Shown here piece after piece: positions 7,718 through 15,814 of a stretch of DNA of 23,457 bases (its first letter is position 1; each line of letters begins with the position of its first letter). Location: contig CAZVJY010000024.1 of assembly GCA_964626685.1 (NCBI GenBank), forward strand, positions 1 to 23,457, given 5' to 3'. The DNA comes from RGEC01 sp964626685. Lineage in GTDB: Bacteria > Bacteroidota > Bacteroidia > NS11-12g > UBA955. The notes below the pieces were generated by a model that did not search any database, was not told the DNA's origin, and saw only the letters and a list, made by a program, of their open reading frames with translations. Made by a program: the position numbers and the translations under genes.

Positions 7718-9232
7718 ATGAATAAAAATGCTTCACAAGGTCATCCCAAAGGATTGTACCTGCTGTTCTTTACCGAAATGTGGGAACGTTTCAGTTATTA
7801 TGGCATGCGTGCCATTTTCATGTTGTTCATGATTAAGGCACTGCTGCTTTCAGAAAAAGAGTCTTCTAATATTTACGGAAGTTATACCGGACTTGTATAT
7901 CTCACACCGCTTTTGGGAGGTTATCTCAGCGATCGTTTTTTGGGCAACAGGCGCAGTATTGAAATTGGAGGACTGATGATGGCCATTGGGCAGTTCATCC
8001 TCTTTTTCAGTGCAAGCACTACAGGAAGTATGGCCGTAACACTCATGTGGGCGGGGCTTACGCTGCTAATCATTGGAAACGGCTTTTTCAAACCCAATAT
8101 TTCTACCATGGTTGGTAATCTTTATCCGGAAGGCGACAGAAGGGTAGACTCGGCATTCACGATTTTCTACATGGGTATCAACCTTGGCGCGTTTTTCTCA
8201 CCCCTTGTTTGCGGTTCATTGGCAGAAAAGGTGGATTTTAAATGGGGTTTCCTTGCAGCCGGTATTGGTATGGTGATTAGCCTTATTAGTTTTTGGTTGT
8301 ATAAAGGAAAACTTCTTGTAGGTCATGATGGTAAAGAACTGGGCATGCCGGTAAAGAAACTCGATCTGATGAGTTTAATCACCATTATTGGCTCTACCGG
8401 TATTATCTTCTTAATGCTTAATTTGAAATCAATTGTCGATACAGATGCCGATATCATTGGTTATTTTATTTTCGGAGCACTGATCATCATGCCACTGATT
8501 ATAATGACCGATAAATCGCTGTCCGCTGTTGAACGAAGCCGTATCGGTGTGATTTTCATTCTCTGTTTCTTCGTGATTTTCTTTTGGATGTCATTTGAAC
8601 AGGCCGGTGCATCACTGACACTTTTTGCCGACAAGCAGACTGACAGAATGGTGGGTACCTGGGAAATGCCTGCTTCCTGGTTTCAGAGTATCAATCCGCT
8701 CGGGATTATCATTCTTGCACCTTTATTCAGCATTTTGTGGGGAACCATGCACAAAAGAAACATGGAACCTTCCTCGCCCATGAAAATGGCCTGGGGACTT
8801 ACATTGCTTACCCTTGGATATGTGGTAATTGCCATCGCCGTTAATGGTGTTGACAGCTCCGTGAAGGTAAGTATGTGGTGGTTGATTGCACTGTATATTC
8901 TTCATACCATGGGTGAGTTGTGTTTATCTCCCATTGGTCTGTCTATGGTTAGCAAATTGTCTCCAGCCAGGTTCTCTTCCTTGCTAATGGGGACTTGGTT
9001 TTTGGCCAACGCCTGTGCCAATAAACTTGCCGGAACATTGAGTTCACTTATTCCTCCCGGTGCCGGTGAAAAAGGAGCAGAGGCCGGTGCAGAGATGCCG
9101 AGTATTGCAGGTTTTCAGATTAACAATTTGTATGACTTCTTCATGGTATTCATTGTGCTGAGTGGTGTAGCTGCCATTATTCTCTTTTTGATGAGCAACT
9201 TCCTGAAAAAGCGCATGCACGGAATTAAATAA
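7718..9232 (+). CDS. POT/PTR2-family proton-coupled peptide transporter (copy 1)
   Basis: A 504-residue inner-membrane transporter of the proton-dependent oligopeptide transporter family in the major facilitator superfamily, expected to import di- and tripeptides with protons. Family landmarks are all present: the EMWERFSYYGMR motif in helix 1 (Glu20, Glu23, Arg24 for proton coupling; Arg31 at the peptide-carboxylate position), DRFLGNRRS after helix 2, GNGFFKPNIS with Lys125, FYMGINLGAF in helix 5, FEQAG in helix 7 with Glu294, and GELCLSPIGLS in helix 10. These correspond to the residues studied in bacterial PepT proteins. Length is typical (about 500). A terminator separates it from copy 2, so it appears to be its own unit. 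Substrate range cannot be read from sequence. Confidence 0.93.
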   Translation: MNKNASQGHPKGLYLLFFTEMWERFSYYGMRAIFMLFMIKALLLSEKESSNIYGSYTGLVYLTPLLGGYLSDRFLGNRRSIEIGGLMMAIGQFILFFSASTTGSMAVTLMWAGLTLLIIGNGFFKPNISTMVGNLYPEGDRRVDSAFTIFYMGINLGAFFSPLVCGSLAEKVDFKWGFLAAGIGMVISLISFWLYKGKLLVGHDGKELGMPVKKLDLMSLITIIGSTGIIFLMLNLKSIVDTDADIIGYFIFGALIIMPLIIMTDKSLSAVERSRIGVIFILCFFVIFFWMSFEQAGASLTLFADKQTDRMVGTWEMPASWFQSINPLGIIILAPLFSILWGTMHKRNMEPSSPMKMAWGLTLLTLGYVVIAIAVNGVDSSVKVSMWWLIALYILHTMGELCLSPIGLSMVSKLSPARFSSLLMGTWFLANACANKLAGTLSSLIPPGAGEKGAEAGAEMPSIAGFQINNLYDFFMVFIVLSGVAAIILFLMSNFLKKRMHGIK

Positions 9233-9250
9233 AAGTCCAGAAATTACTGT

Positions 9251-9280
9251 AAAAAAAGCCGGAACATTCCGGCTTTTTTT
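9251..9280 (+). terminator. Intrinsic terminator after peptide transporter copy 1
   Basis: Inverted repeat GCCGGA / TCCGGC flanked by seven A and seven T, loop of six bases or fewer, 18 bases past the stop codon. Confidence 0.88.
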
Positions 9281-9293
9281 ATGTGCTAAAGCT

Positions 9294-9301
9294 TAATATT
9301 G
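9294..9301 (+). promoter_or_regulatory. Weak candidate -7 element for peptide transporter copies 2-3
   Basis: TAATATTG is one base from TAnnTTTG and ends 11 bases before the ATG at 9313. No -33 TTTG. A promoter is expected in this short gap because a terminator lies just upstream. Confidence 0.3.
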
Positions 9302-9312
9302 CGTTAAATCTT

Positions 9313-10929
9313 ATGTTCAAAAAACATCCTGCTGCCTTGCCTTTTCTCTTTTTCTCTGAAATGTGGGAGAGATTTGGTTATTATCTCATGATTGGCATAT
9401 TTACGCTGTATCTGAAAGACGTTAAAGACGGTTTTCAAATGAATGAAAAAGACGCCAGCAACCTTTACGGAACCTTCATAGCGCTGGTGTTTTTTACACC
9501 CTTTCTCGGTGGTTTGATTGCCGACAGGATTTTGGGATACCGACGGTCAATCATTTTGGGAGGACTGTTTATGGGGGTGGGTTACTGTCTTATGGGGATT
9601 CACTCATTAACAGCATTGTATTTCTCTATGTCCCTGGTTATCATTGGCAATGGTTTTTTTAAACCCAATATTTCTACGCTGCTTGGCAATGTATATTCTA
9701 CGCCCGAGAATGCACACCAAAAGGATGAGGGTTATAATATCTTTTACATGGGTATCAACATTGGTGCCTTTATCTGTAATTTTTTTGGTGCAGCGCTTTA
9801 CACAACCATTGGCTGGAGTGCGGCTTTTGCTGCTGCTGGGGTGGGGATGTTTATTGGTGTAATCGTATTTATTGCCGGAACCCGCCATTATAAACAGTTT
9901 GATGTGAGGGTTCAGCCTCGCCTCGGTGACATGAGTATTGGAAAAATACTGGCGATAGTTTTACTTCCATCTATCTTGTTTGGTATTGTTGGATGGTTCA
10001 TTCCCGGAAAAATATTTGACAGCGACAGTACTGATGCTTTCATTTTTGCCTGCATTCCCGTTGTGGTTTATTACGCATCATTGTATTTTAAATCTCACGA
10101 GGATGAAAAGAAACCTATGGGTGTAATGTTAATCATTTTTGCCGTTGTGGTTCTTTTTTGGGCCGTATTTAAGCAAAATGGAACTGCACTGAATACCTGG
10201 GCTGATAATTATACCGACAGAAGTGTAACCGGCACAACCCAAACCGTTTTCAATCAGCTCAAATTAACCAAGAAACTTACTTATGCAAAGGATTCTGTTC
10301 CTAAGATTGATTCCTTGTTTAGAAAAACCAAAGATGCAGACGGCAAGTTGGTAATGTCGTACGACTATCCCAATTATTTCAAAAATGAAAAGTCGAAACC
10401 GGCCGAAAACACAGAGGTGTACGTTTGGAGTACAAACATCAGCCAGTCATTTAACCCGTTTTGGGTTATACTTTTAACACCTTTGGTGGTGTCATTTTTC
10501 GTTTTTTTAAGGCGAAAGGGCAGAGAGCCTGCCATACCTACCAAAATCGCCCTCGGTTTGTTTATATCAGCACTCTCTGTTTTGGTAATGGTAGCTGCGG
10601 TAAAAGCAGGTGAAAATGGATCGGAAAAAGTAAGTTTCTGGTGGCTGATGGGTACATACGGTGTAATTACAATAGGTGAGCTTTTTCTCAGTCCGATGGG
10701 GCTTTCACTGGTTTCAAAACTTAGCCCGCAGCGTTTTACTTCGCTGATGATGGGAGGCTGGTTTTTGGCTACATCCATTGGCAACAAACTTAGCGGTGTA
10801 CTTGCCAGTCAGTGGGATATGTATGCGGATAAGGCTGCCTATTTCTGGGTAAATTTCTTTTTATTGCTGGCAGCGGCGCTGCTGCTTTTTGCCATGCTTA
10901 AAAAGCTGAATAGTGCCATTAAAAACTGA
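9313..10929 (+). CDS. POT/PTR2-family transporter with altered binding-site residues (copy 2)
   Basis: A 538-residue member of the proton-dependent oligopeptide transporter family. It keeps EMWERFGYY (Glu16, Glu19, Arg20), GNGFFKPNIS with Lys117, FYMGINIGAF and GELFLSPMGLS. Two positions differ from both neighbours: the arginine after the tyrosine pair, which holds the peptide carboxylate in studied homologues, is Ile27; and the helix-7 glutamate of FEQAG is Lys287 (FKQNG), so the usual Lys-Glu salt bridge with helix 4 cannot form. A loop of about 75 residues (304-378) after helix 7 is some 60 residues longer than in copies 1 and 3 and lies on the periplasmic side by family topology. The substrate may therefore not be an ordinary dipeptide. 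Start: ATG at 9313; the longer frame uses a GTG at 9283 with no family similarity in the added residues. Copy 3 begins one base after its stop. Confidence 0.9.
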   Translation: MFKKHPAALPFLFFSEMWERFGYYLMIGIFTLYLKDVKDGFQMNEKDASNLYGTFIALVFFTPFLGGLIADRILGYRRSIILGGLFMGVGYCLMGIHSLTALYFSMSLVIIGNGFFKPNISTLLGNVYSTPENAHQKDEGYNIFYMGINIGAFICNFFGAALYTTIGWSAAFAAAGVGMFIGVIVFIAGTRHYKQFDVRVQPRLGDMSIGKILAIVLLPSILFGIVGWFIPGKIFDSDSTDAFIFACIPVVVYYASLYFKSHEDEKKPMGVMLIIFAVVVLFWAVFKQNGTALNTWADNYTDRSVTGTTQTVFNQLKLTKKLTYAKDSVPKIDSLFRKTKDADGKLVMSYDYPNYFKNEKSKPAENTEVYVWSTNISQSFNPFWVILLTPLVVSFFVFLRRKGREPAIPTKIALGLFISALSVLVMVAAVKAGENGSEKVSFWWLMGTYGVITIGELFLSPMGLSLVSKLSPQRFTSLMMGGWFLATSIGNKLSGVLASQWDMYADKAAYFWVNFFLLLAAALLLFAMLKKLNSAIKN

Positions 10930-10930
10930 T

Positions 10931-12433
10931 ATGAACGAAAACGACAAACAACTCGAATCCATACGCAACTTCTCAGGTGCGTATCCCAAACAAATTTGGA
11001 GCCTGTTTTTTAGTGAAATGTGGGAGCGGTTCTGCTTTTACGGCATGCGTGGTATGCTCACTTTTTTTATGGTTTACCAAATGTCTATGGAAAAGGATGT
11101 TGCAAACCTGCAATATGGCGCCACACAGGCCTGGGTGTATGCATTTACCTTTATAGGAGGCATGTTTGCGGATAAAATTCTGGGTTTTAAAAAATCACTT
11201 TTTTGGGGCGGTATACTTATGATTGCCGGTAGTGTCATTCTCACACTGGATCCCAAGGCATTTTTCTTTCAGGGTATCGCATTTCTCATAGTGGGTACCG
11301 GTTTTTTTAAGCCCAATATCTCTTCGATGGTAGGACAGCTTTACCACAGTGACGATAACCGGCGCGATGCCGGATTTTCTCTTTTCTATTCCGGAATCAA
11401 TATAGGTGCATTTTTTGGTGGTATTCTGATGATTGGGGTAGGTAAAGGGGAGATTCTGAGTGGTATTATTCCGGAAAACCTAAGATGGAATGTGGCTTTC
11501 GGCCTGGTTGCCGTTGCCATGTTCATAAGCCTGATTGTTTTTTCTTTTGCGCGCAGAACACTTGGCCCTATTGGCAATGCCCCTATTGATGAGAACAGCG
11601 AACCCGGAAAAAAATGGTATGCCTATGCAGTTTATATCGGTGCCCTGGCCTGTATTCCACTCATAATTAAAATGGTTTCAAACACCAGGTATACGGACTG
11701 GTTTATGTATTTCATAGGACCGTTTAGTTTATTGTATTTGGGATATGAAATGACCAAACTTCGGAAAGCGGAAAACCTGAAACTGATTGCAGCCTTGGTT
11801 TTTATTGTTTTTTCATCCTTTTTCTGGGCCATTTTCGAACAAGCCGGTGGTTCGTTGAGCCTCTATGCCGCAGAACATCTTGACAGGGGATCGTTAAATA
11901 TTGATCCCAACATCGTCAATAACTCAGCAAATTCAATGTTTGTTATTGCCCTCGCACCTTTGGTGGGTTTACTGTGGATATGGATGCACAAAAGAAAAAT
12001 AGAGCCAAACAGTGTGGTGAAATTTGGTTTGGGTTTTCTTTTACTTGGAGTAGCTTTTTACATTTTCGGCGTAAACAGAATGTTTGCAAGCAACGGAATT
12101 GCTTCGGGAAATGTATTTATGCTGGGTTATCTGGTTGTAACGCTTGGAGAAATTGCCCTTTCGCCCATTGGATTGTCGCTGATGACAAAACTGGCTACCA
12201 CACGTTTGCAGGGATTTATGATGGGAATGTGGTTTCTTGCCAGTGCTTACGGACAATACATTGCCGGATTGTTCGGAGCCGGAATTTCACCCGATGAAAA
12301 TGCAACACCGGTTCAGAAGCTTGAGATTTATTCAGCAGGCTATGAGCAATTTGCCTTGTACGCCACCATTGCCGGTGTTTTAATTATTATTATTTCTCCA
12401 TGGGTTAAAAAACTCATGGGCGATGTAAAATAA
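10931..12433 (+). CDS. POT/PTR2-family proton-coupled peptide transporter (copy 3)
   Basis: A 500-residue transporter of the same family. Landmarks: EMWERFCFYGMR in helix 1 (Glu29, Glu32, Arg33; first tyrosine of the pair replaced by Phe36, the carboxylate-binding arginine kept as Arg40), GTGFFKPNIS with Lys127, FYSGINIGAF, FEQAG with Glu303, and GEIALSPIGLS. It therefore keeps the residues copy 2 has lost. The ATG at 10931 is one base past the stop of copy 2, which implies translational coupling and a shared transcript; a GTG start at 10913 inside copy 2 is unlikely. No terminator is seen after it, and a new promoter element for the next gene appears at 12460. Confidence 0.92.
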   Translation: MNENDKQLESIRNFSGAYPKQIWSLFFSEMWERFCFYGMRGMLTFFMVYQMSMEKDVANLQYGATQAWVYAFTFIGGMFADKILGFKKSLFWGGILMIAGSVILTLDPKAFFFQGIAFLIVGTGFFKPNISSMVGQLYHSDDNRRDAGFSLFYSGINIGAFFGGILMIGVGKGEILSGIIPENLRWNVAFGLVAVAMFISLIVFSFARRTLGPIGNAPIDENSEPGKKWYAYAVYIGALACIPLIIKMVSNTRYTDWFMYFIGPFSLLYLGYEMTKLRKAENLKLIAALVFIVFSSFFWAIFEQAGGSLSLYAAEHLDRGSLNIDPNIVNNSANSMFVIALAPLVGLLWIWMHKRKIEPNSVVKFGLGFLLLGVAFYIFGVNRMFASNGIASGNVFMLGYLVVTLGEIALSPIGLSLMTKLATTRLQGFMMGMWFLASAYGQYIAGLFGAGISPDENATPVQKLEIYSAGYEQFALYATIAGVLIIIISPWVKKLMGDVK

Positions 12434-12459
12434 TTAGCCCGGTTAAAGTGCCACATCCT

Positions 12460-12467
12460 TAATTTTG
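12460..12467 (+). promoter_or_regulatory. Candidate -7 element for the nucleotide-sugar dehydrogenase
   Basis: TAATTTTG is a perfect -7 match ending 12 bases before the ATG at 12480. There is no good TTTG at -33. A TTG start at 12465 would overlap this element, which supports the ATG. Confidence 0.45.
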
Positions 12468-12479
12468 CAATCAATTTTT

Positions 12480-13775
12480 ATGTTCGATCAGGTTTCTTCC
12501 GGCCAAAAAAGCATTTGTGTAATTGGCCTTGGCTATGTGGGATTACCCATAGCTCTTGAGTTTGCCCGTAAATTCAGGGTAGTGGGTTTTGATATCAATC
12601 AGGAGCGCATAGAACTGATGCAAAAAGGTATCGATCCCAGCAAGGAAATCGATGCATCTGAGTTTGAAGGCAGAAACATTGTGTTTACCGCAAATCCCGA
12701 TGAAATAAAAGAGTGTGGTGTATACATCGTTGCGGTTCCCACACCCATTAATGAATCAAATGAGCCGGAATTAAAACCACTTATAGGTGCGAGTACTGCC
12801 GTAGGAAAAGCCATCAGTAAAGGCGATTACGTGATATATGAAAGCACAACCTATCCTGGTTGTACAGAAGAAGATTGCGTGCCTGTAATTGAGCAAATCA
12901 GCGGCTTGAAAAGGGGTGTTGATTTTAAAGTGGGTTATTCTCCCGAACGCATAAACCCGGGTGATAAGGAACGCCCTCTCACCAAAATCTTAAAAATTGT
13001 GAGTGGCAGCGATGAAGAAGCCCTGCAAAATGTATCAAAACTGTATGCCAGCATAATTACTGCAGGTGTTTATGAAGCAGCCTCCATTAAAGTTGCCGAA
13101 GCGGCAAAAATTATAGAAAATACCCAGCGAGATGTCAATATCTCACTGATGAACGAGTTATCTATGATTTTTAATAAAATCGGAATCAATACGTATGATG
13201 TGATTGATGCTGCTGCCACCAAATGGAATTTTCACCGTTACCAGCCCGGACTGGTAGGCGGACACTGCATTGGCGTAGATCCCTATTACCTATTGCATAA
13301 AGCTGAAGCAATGGGTTTACACCCCAGGGTCATTGCCGCCGGAAGGTTTACCAATGACAATATGCCAGCCCACATTGCTCAGAAAGCCATTAAAAAGCTC
13401 AATGCATGCGGAAAAGTGGTAAAAGAATGCAGAATCCTTGTCATGGGGGCCACTTTCAAGGAAAATGTCGCTGATATACGAAACAGTAAGATTGTGGATG
13501 TGGTAAATGAACTTGTTTCCTATTCGGTCAATGTGGATGTTGTTGATCCCTATGCCAGTTCCGACGAGTTAGAGCACGAATATGGTTTCGGACTGGCTTC
13601 TGAACCCTGTGGTCGGTATGATGGCATTATCCTTGCCGTATCCCATGATCAGTATAAAAATCTGCCTGCTGCCTGGTTCGAAAACCACGCCACTGCCGAC
13701 GCATTCCTTTTCGACATTAAGGCCTTGTTCCGAAAGCCGGAGAGCCGCCCTGCTTTGGATTACTGGAGTTTATAA
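12480..13775 (+). CDS. UDP-N-acetyl-hexosamine 6-dehydrogenase (TviB/WbpA type)
   Basis: A 431-residue cytoplasmic enzyme of the UDP-glucose/GDP-mannose dehydrogenase family. Such enzymes oxidise the C6 hydroxyl of a nucleotide sugar to a carboxylate in two NAD-dependent steps, giving uronic acid precursors for surface polysaccharide. Seen here: Rossmann motif GLGYVGLP (residues 16-23) and the acidic residue of GFDIN, PTPINESNEPEL, YSPERINPGDKERPL, the catalytic cysteine in GGHCIGVDPYYL (Cys263), and the C-terminal domain starting MGATFKENVADIRNSK. The SPERINPGD block and overall pattern resemble the Vi-antigen enzyme TviB and WbpA, which act on UDP-GlcNAc, more than UDP-glucose dehydrogenase; the exact substrate is inferred. 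No other polysaccharide genes are in the window. Its stop codon overlaps that of folC on the other strand. Confidence 0.9.
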   Translation: MFDQVSSGQKSICVIGLGYVGLPIALEFARKFRVVGFDINQERIELMQKGIDPSKEIDASEFEGRNIVFTANPDEIKECGVYIVAVPTPINESNEPELKPLIGASTAVGKAISKGDYVIYESTTYPGCTEEDCVPVIEQISGLKRGVDFKVGYSPERINPGDKERPLTKILKIVSGSDEEALQNVSKLYASIITAGVYEAASIKVAEAAKIIENTQRDVNISLMNELSMIFNKIGINTYDVIDAAATKWNFHRYQPGLVGGHCIGVDPYYLLHKAEAMGLHPRVIAAGRFTNDNMPAHIAQKAIKKLNACGKVVKECRILVMGATFKENVADIRNSKIVDVVNELVSYSVNVDVVDPYASSDELEHEYGFGLASEPCGRYDGIILAVSHDQYKNLPAAWFENHATADAFLFDIKALFRKPESRPALDYWSL

Positions 13776-14993
13776 TACTTCAGCCACAACAAAAGTGCTG
13801 CCGCCTATGTAAATGGTATCGTTTTCAGCGGCCTTGCTTTTGGCGGACGCAAAAGCCTTTTCCACGTTTTCGTGAATTTCACCTGTTAAGCCGTGTTTGA
13901 ATGCTTCTGTTGCCAGAATCTCTTCATCAAGCCCCCTGAAGATATTGGGTTTACAGAAATAATAGTAGGCTGAAGAGGGAAGGAGTGTCAGAATTTTGGC
14001 AAGATCTTTTTCTTTTACTACACCCAAAACAACGTGCAGTTTGCCTTTTATTCCCTTTTGAAGCTGTGCCATGGTTTCTTTTAAACCGTCTGGGTTGTGG
14101 GCGGTATCTGCTATGGTCATAGGCTGTTCGTTTAAAATTTCCCACCGACCTCTTAGTCCGGTTAGCAATTTAACATCCTCCAGTGCTTCTAGTATGAGAT
14201 GTTCCGAAAAATGATAGCCCTTTAGTTCAAGTGCTTCAATAGCTGCTTTCAGGGTGCCAAGGTTTTTTTTCTGGTATTCGCCTTTGAGTGCACATTTTTC
14301 CAACCAACGCGCAGGTGCAGTGACCCCTGTTGTCATGAATGATGACTGGTTTTTTGCTATCTCCTGAAATACGGGCAATGTTTCCGGTAAAAATTCACCA
14401 ACCACCACGGGCGTTTCTGATTTTATAATACCTGCTTTCTCTGCTGCAATTTTTGGCAATGAATCACCAAGAAATTCTGTGTGATCCCAACCGATATTAG
14501 TAATAACACTGAGTTCCGGAGATATAACATTGGTGCTGTCAAGCCTTCCGCCCATACCCACTTCAATGATGGCAATGTCAACTTCTGATTTTTTAAAATA
14601 GTCAAAAGCCATGCCTACGGTTAGCTCAAAGAAGGAGGGAGAAATCTTCTCAATGAGCGGTTTCATAGATTCCGTAAATTCAATAACAAATTCTTTTGGA
14701 ATCATCACACCGTTAATCCTTATTCGCTCTCTAAAGTCCTTCAGATGTGGAGAAGTATAAAGGCCTGTTTTATATCCATGTCGGGTAAATACCGCTGCAA
14801 GCATCGAGCTTACGGAGCCTTTCCCGTTTGTTCCGCCCACATGAATGGTTTTAAAATCATTTTGCGGATTTTGCAATGCATCGCACAATGCAAGGGTGTT
14901 GTTTAAATCTGCTTTGTACGCAGCTGCTCCAATATGCTGAAAAACAGGTAATCTGGAATACAGAAACTCCAGGGTTTCCTCATAGCCTGGCAT
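13770..14993 (-). CDS. folC: FolC, bifunctional folylpolyglutamate / dihydrofolate synthase
   Basis: A 407-residue ATP-dependent ligase of the Mur-ligase superfamily that joins glutamate to dihydropteroate and to folates. Seen here: the P-loop GTNGKGS (residues 54-60), the folate-site segment YTSPHLKDFRERIRI after it, EVGMGGRLDSTN, NIGWDHTEFLG with the carrier region, and DTAHNPDG in the C-terminal domain. Length is typical. It is the last gene of a leftward run, starting three bases after the stop of the TonB-like gene, so translation is probably coupled. Its stop shares a TTATAA palindrome with the stop of the convergent dehydrogenase, and no terminator is visible at its end. Confidence 0.95.
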   Translation of the reverse strand: MPGYEETLEFLYSRLPVFQHIGAAAYKADLNNTLALCDALQNPQNDFKTIHVGGTNGKGSVSSMLAAVFTRHGYKTGLYTSPHLKDFRERIRINGVMIPKEFVIEFTESMKPLIEKISPSFFELTVGMAFDYFKKSEVDIAIIEVGMGGRLDSTNVISPELSVITNIGWDHTEFLGDSLPKIAAEKAGIIKSETPVVVGEFLPETLPVFQEIAKNQSSFMTTGVTAPARWLEKCALKGEYQKKNLGTLKAAIEALELKGYHFSEHLILEALEDVKLLTGLRGRWEILNEQPMTIADTAHNPDGLKETMAQLQKGIKGKLHVVLGVVKEKDLAKILTLLPSSAYYYFCKPNIFRGLDEEILATEAFKHGLTGEIHENVEKAFASAKSKAAENDTIYIGGSTFVVAEVL

Positions 14994-14996
14994 AAA

Positions 14997-15809
14997 TTAG
15001 AAACTGGGTCGAATGTTAACCGATACTTTGCCTGTTTCAGGACAATTTTCTCCTGTTTTTTTGAATGTGGATCGGGATAATACACTCATAAATACAGCTT
15101 TTGCATCGCCTCCATTATAGGTAGTACCTGCAGCTTCACCGCCAAGTATTTTGAAGTTGCCGTAGCAATCAACCTTTACCTCAAAAATGATAATACCAGT
15201 GCCCTGTGCTTGCACTTCTTCTATGTCTGAAACCAATCTGAAATTGGTAAAGCGGGCATTTACGAGACCTTTGCCCCTGTTACCAGGATTGGATCCTGAG
15301 TTATCGCCTTTTACACCACCGGTGTTTTCTCCGCCACCGCTTCCGGTTCTTCCTTTACCATTTTTCCAGCCATTGGGGTTCCCATCCTGGTTGCTGCCGC
15401 TTCTTTTACCTGTGGGCAAACGCTTAGCCAGGTTAGGGTCAAGCTGGTCTCCGGTTTTAGGAGGATCAATAGGGGGGAGATTCATGTTGTCTTCACCTTC
15501 ACTGGTTATTACTCTGCCTTCTCCACCACTTTGAACAGGATTGCCTCCAGCATCACCGCCGTTATTGCCTTTGGCAGGAGGTGTTTCGGAAGGGCCGCCA
15601 TCGTTGGGATTTCCAAAACCACCATCGACCACCCCCATGTCCAGTTCCAACACCCCTTCTTTTACTTCAAAGGGAGGATTGGGCATGCTTATGTGCATAA
15701 ACCAAAGCAATCCAATCAGCAATGACGAAATGGCTAATGATAGCAACGCACTTTTAACTTTTTCTCCCGGTGTGCTATCCAGTCTTTCTTCAACGACATA
15801 TTGGGCCAT
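14997..15809 (-). CDS. TonB-like energy-transducer protein with Gly/Asn-rich linker
   Basis: A 270-residue predicted inner-membrane protein with TonB-like layout: short cytoplasmic N-terminus (about 17 residues), one membrane span (about 18-41), a long flexible periplasmic linker (about 65-180) and a small C-terminal domain (about 185-270). TonB proteins couple the inner-membrane proton gradient to outer-membrane receptors. The C-terminal pattern TGIIIFEVKVDCYGNFK followed by NGGDAKAVF and a closing strand fits the TonB_C-type domain but is weak. The linker is rich in Gly, Asn and Ser instead of the usual Pro/Lys. Two cysteines, Cys215 and Cys256, lie in the C-terminal domain and could form a disulfide. 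ExbB and ExbD genes are not adjacent. It starts five bases after the SPOR-protein stop and ends three bases before folC, so it is in an operon. Classification as a true TonB is moderate. Confidence 0.7.
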   Translation of the reverse strand: MAQYVVEERLDSTPGEKVKSALLSLAISSLLIGLLWFMHISMPNPPFEVKEGVLELDMGVVDGGFGNPNDGGPSETPPAKGNNGGDAGGNPVQSGGEGRVITSEGEDNMNLPPIDPPKTGDQLDPNLAKRLPTGKRSGSNQDGNPNGWKNGKGRTGSGGGENTGGVKGDNSGSNPGNRGKGLVNARFTNFRLVSDIEEVQAQGTGIIIFEVKVDCYGNFKILGGEAAGTTYNGGDAKAVFMSVLSRSTFKKTGENCPETGKVSVNIRPSF

Positions 15810-15814
15810 AGCAG

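Noticed and set aside
10374..10787. 137-codon open frame on the minus strand
   Set aside because: It lies wholly opposite the second peptide transporter, has no family resemblance, no promoter element and a low-complexity translation; it is a reflection of the real gene.
15187..15534. 115-codon proline/leucine-rich open frame on the plus strand
   Set aside because: It is the complement of the Gly/Asn-rich linker of the TonB-like gene; the repeated composition of the linker keeps the opposite strand free of stops.
14997..15809. Collagen-like or cell-surface repeat protein
   Set aside because: The Gly-rich stretch lacks a strict three-residue Gly period, and the single membrane span plus compact C-terminal domain fit a TonB-like layout better.
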